Both the position numbers and the translations under genes were made by a program. The notes beneath the pieces were generated by a model, which was not told the origin of the DNA, did not search any database, and saw nothing but the letters and a program-made list of their open reading frames with translations. Shown here one piece after another: positions 32,117 through 32,131 of a stretch of 32,131 bases of DNA (positions are counted from its first letter, which is position 1; every line of letters starts with the position of its first letter). Source of the DNA: Laspinema palackyanum D2a (GTDB lineage: Bacteria > Cyanobacteriota > Cyanobacteriia > Cyanobacteriales > Laspinemataceae); the NCBI GenBank assembly GCA_025370845.1, contig JAMXFF010000063.1, forward strand, positions 1 to 32,131. Direction: 5' to 3'.

Positions 32117-32131
32117 AAGGATTGATCCCCC

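Overview
The window is a chromosomal piece from a cyanobacterium, most likely a filamentous one of the Oscillatoriales type. Evidence: the palindrome GCGATCGC (HIP1) is scattered through most of it, several families are typical of cyanobacteria (DUF4168 secreted protein, TPR-glycosyltransferases, SLH protein, fused CobL, a helicase with a cyanobacterial N-terminal module), and several kinds of short GC-rich palindromic repeats known from such genomes are present. No rRNA, tRNA or CRISPR array was seen.

Left part (about 0-7.9 kb) is accessory. After a small secreted cysteine-repeat protein comes an AAA ATPase / DUF4276 TOPRIM-like pair on the minus strand (OLD/PARIS-like defence candidate). 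Next is a HicA/HicB toxin-antitoxin pair with a consensus promoter overlapping a perfect palindrome. Then comes the most striking locus: a 773-residue toxin candidate (N-terminal cold-shock-like domain, 59-residue helical repeats, C-terminal DarT-type DNA ADP-ribosyltransferase) followed 25 bp later by a DraG-family ADP-ribosylglycohydrolase. This looks like a DarT system whose reversing enzyme is an ARH/DraG hydrolase rather than the usual DarG macrodomain. The region from 2490 to 7362 lacks HIP1 sites and the toxin gene is very AT-rich, which suggests recent acquisition.

Middle part (8-19 kb) holds a DUF4168 protein, DNA polymerase III delta (holA), a 2H-phosphoesterase-like protein, the fused cobalamin enzyme CobL, and a minus-strand run of three TPR-glycosyltransferases (two GT61 and one GT41/OGT-like) sharing an N-terminal TPR module.

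Right part (19-32 kb) holds an SLH protein without a visible signal peptide. A tight operon follows: RtcB RNA ligase, a COG0523 metallochaperone-type GTPase, and archease. Next is a giant exonuclease-RecQ-UvrD fusion helicase, flanked by 112-bp direct repeats, carrying an in-frame palindromic repeat, and ending inside an ISAs1-type transposase remnant. The window closes with a HEAT-repeat protein, a PAP2 phosphatase and leuB.

All family names come from reading motifs in the translated sequence. No database search was run.
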